The position numbers and the translations under genes are program-made. Source: an uncultured Acetobacteroides sp. (GTDB taxonomy: Bacteria; Bacteroidota; Bacteroidia; Bacteroidales; ZOR0009). Taken from it: DNA of 64,000 nt. The notes beneath the pieces were generated by a model, which saw nothing but the letters and a program-made list of their open reading frames with translations, did not search any database and was not told where the DNA came from. Positions 63,126 to 64,000 of this stretch are shown here, in pieces. How positions within the stretch are numbered: the first letter of the stretch is position 1; every line of letters begins with the position of its first letter. The DNA lies in NCBI RefSeq assembly GCF_963678165.1, contig NZ_OY782755.1:2604001-2668000 (forward strand), read 5' to 3'.

Positions 63126-64000
63126 CTACTTAATGCTAACCACTTTTTCAATCTTAGCATCAGCCGAAGAGGCAGCAACCTGAAGGGTGTACTTTCCCTT
63201 CTCGACGGTATACGCATGCTTGGCAGCGTTCCAGTGGGCTAAATCCTTAACGGGAACAGTGAATGCCACCTGCTTCGATTCGCCCTTCTTCAGAAAGATC
63301 TTCTGGATGCCCTTAAGCGATTTAATCGGGCCATCAACCTTCGAATCCTTTACGTACAGCTGAGCCACCTCGTACCCATCACGGCTGCCCGAGTTGGTTA
63401 CCGTGCAGCTTAACTGAATGGTTTCATCTACCTTATACTGGGGTTTGCTGGTGTTGATGTCGGCATACGCAAAGGTGGTGTAGCTTAATCCGTAGCCAAA
63501 AGGATAGAGAGGCTTGCCCGTAAAATAGCGGTAGGTGCGCCCCTTCATGCTGTAATCTTCGAATGCGGGAAGATCGTTTACCGAACTGTAGAAGGTGATG
63601 GGCAGTCTTCCCGATGGATTAACATCGCCAAAGAGGATATCGGCTAGCGCATTTCCGCCCTGCTCGCCGGGATACCAGGCAAATACAACCGCATCGGCCA
63701 ACGAATCTACTTCGGGCATGGCAATAGCGCTACCGCCGGTTACCACCACAACAAGCGGTTTTCCTTCCGACTTCTTACGCAGATCTCTTAGGAACTTCAG
63801 TTGGCCTTCGGGCAGACCAATATTCCTGCGGTCGCCGTTGTTATCGGAAAGGTAGGCATCGCCCTCCTCGCCCTCCATTTGAGGGGTAATCCCCACACAG
63901 GCAATAGTAACATCGGCCTCCGAAGCCATTCCTGGGCAGTGGCCGTTATAAGCTTGCAGTTCGCTCCCCTTCTGGTATTCGATTGTGGTTCCGGGATTAA
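63126..64000 (-). CDS. Glycoside hydrolase family 3 (beta-glucosidase/xylosidase type), 5'-truncated
   Basis: Partial: the frame is open beyond the first Met at 63929 up to the window edge (NPGTTIEYQKGSELQAYNGH...). 291 residues are visible. GH3 C-terminal domain (VVVTGGSAIAMPEVDSLADA; FAWYPGEQGGNALADILFG; NPSGRLPITF) then a fibronectin III-like domain (EVAQLYVKDSKVDGPIKSLK; KDLAHWNAAKHAYTVEKG). The N-terminal barrel with the nucleophile is outside. Periplasmic enzyme releasing beta-linked sugars; specificity unknown. Confidence 0.93.
   Translation of the reverse strand, partial: NPGTTIEYQKGSELQAYNGHCPGMASEADVTIACVGITPQMEGEEGDAYLSDNNGDRRNIGLPEGQLKFLRDLRKKSEGKPLVVVVTGGSAIAMPEVDSLADAVVFAWYPGEQGGNALADILFGDVNPSGRLPITFYSSVNDLPAFEDYSMKGRTYRYFTGKPLYPFGYGLSYTTFAYADINTSKPQYKVDETIQLSCTVTNSGSRDGYEVAQLYVKDSKVDGPIKSLKGIQKIFLKKGESKQVAFTVPVKDLAHWNAAKHAYTVEKGKYTLQVAASSADAKIEKVVSIK

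Noticed and set aside
1..64000. rRNA, tRNA or riboswitch genes
   Set aside because: I looked for T-loop words and rRNA-like blocks and saw none; a covariance-model scan would be decisive.

Overview
The window looks like a chromosomal segment of a member of the Bacteroidota, probably Bacteroidales. Evidence: TonB-dependent receptors with carboxypeptidase-like N-terminal domains, a sigma/FecR/TonB receptor/DUF4249 operon, many SPII lipoproteins, near absence of Shine-Dalgarno sequences, and six TAnnTTTG -7 promoter elements just upstream of genes. Isoprenoid synthesis here uses mevalonate-pathway enzymes (mvaD, fni). No rRNA or tRNA gene was seen. Both window ends cut genes: a CNNM/CorC protein at the left and a GH3 glycosidase at the right.

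Layout. 1-9.6 kb is ordinary core: an FMN-binding protein, a Ser/Arg-rich secreted protein, a GH13 amylase, an OmpR-type regulator, ornithine aminotransferase and an M13 peptidase. 10.2-34.5 kb is a Wzx/Wzy-type capsule or exopolysaccharide locus: export lipoprotein and BY-kinase on the plus strand, then about 20 genes on the minus strand. These comprise flippase, polymerase, four glycosyltransferases, a PglC-like phosphoglycosyl transferase, a CapE/CapF/CapG set for UDP-N-acetyl-L-fucosamine, a 4,6-dehydratase and aminotransferase pair for a diamino sugar, and an unusual GNAT / PLP enzyme / ATP-grasp trio. The middle of this locus is visibly AT-rich, carries a decayed IS200/IS605 transposase, a GxxExxY gene with a decayed partial duplicate, and a swarm of CACAGAGT-type repeats that have entered coding sequence. 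36-48 kb holds a transglutaminase-like protein and two TonB receptor systems, one under a Fec-like sigma/anti-sigma switch. 48-64 kb is core again (UvrD-type helicase, sucD, mnmE, LpxH-like phosphoesterase with a GT28 glycosyltransferase, SemiSWEET, mvaD, fni, aldo/keto reductase), interrupted at 55.4-57.4 kb by an AT-rich cassette of three small lipoproteins between copies of a perfect 35-bp direct repeat.

The most unusual signal is a set of four intergenic tandem arrays, all with an exact 21-bp period: two of one sequence family (15 and 5 units) and two others (13 and 12 units). In each family a unit is a 10-13-bp dyad plus a short linker, so dyads recur every two helical turns on the same face of the DNA. 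Two of the arrays sit 187-189 bp upstream of small genes that are both exactly 372 nt long and encode Lys-rich-tailed proteins. This suggests an undescribed repeat/binding-site system, but the function is not known and the link is inference.
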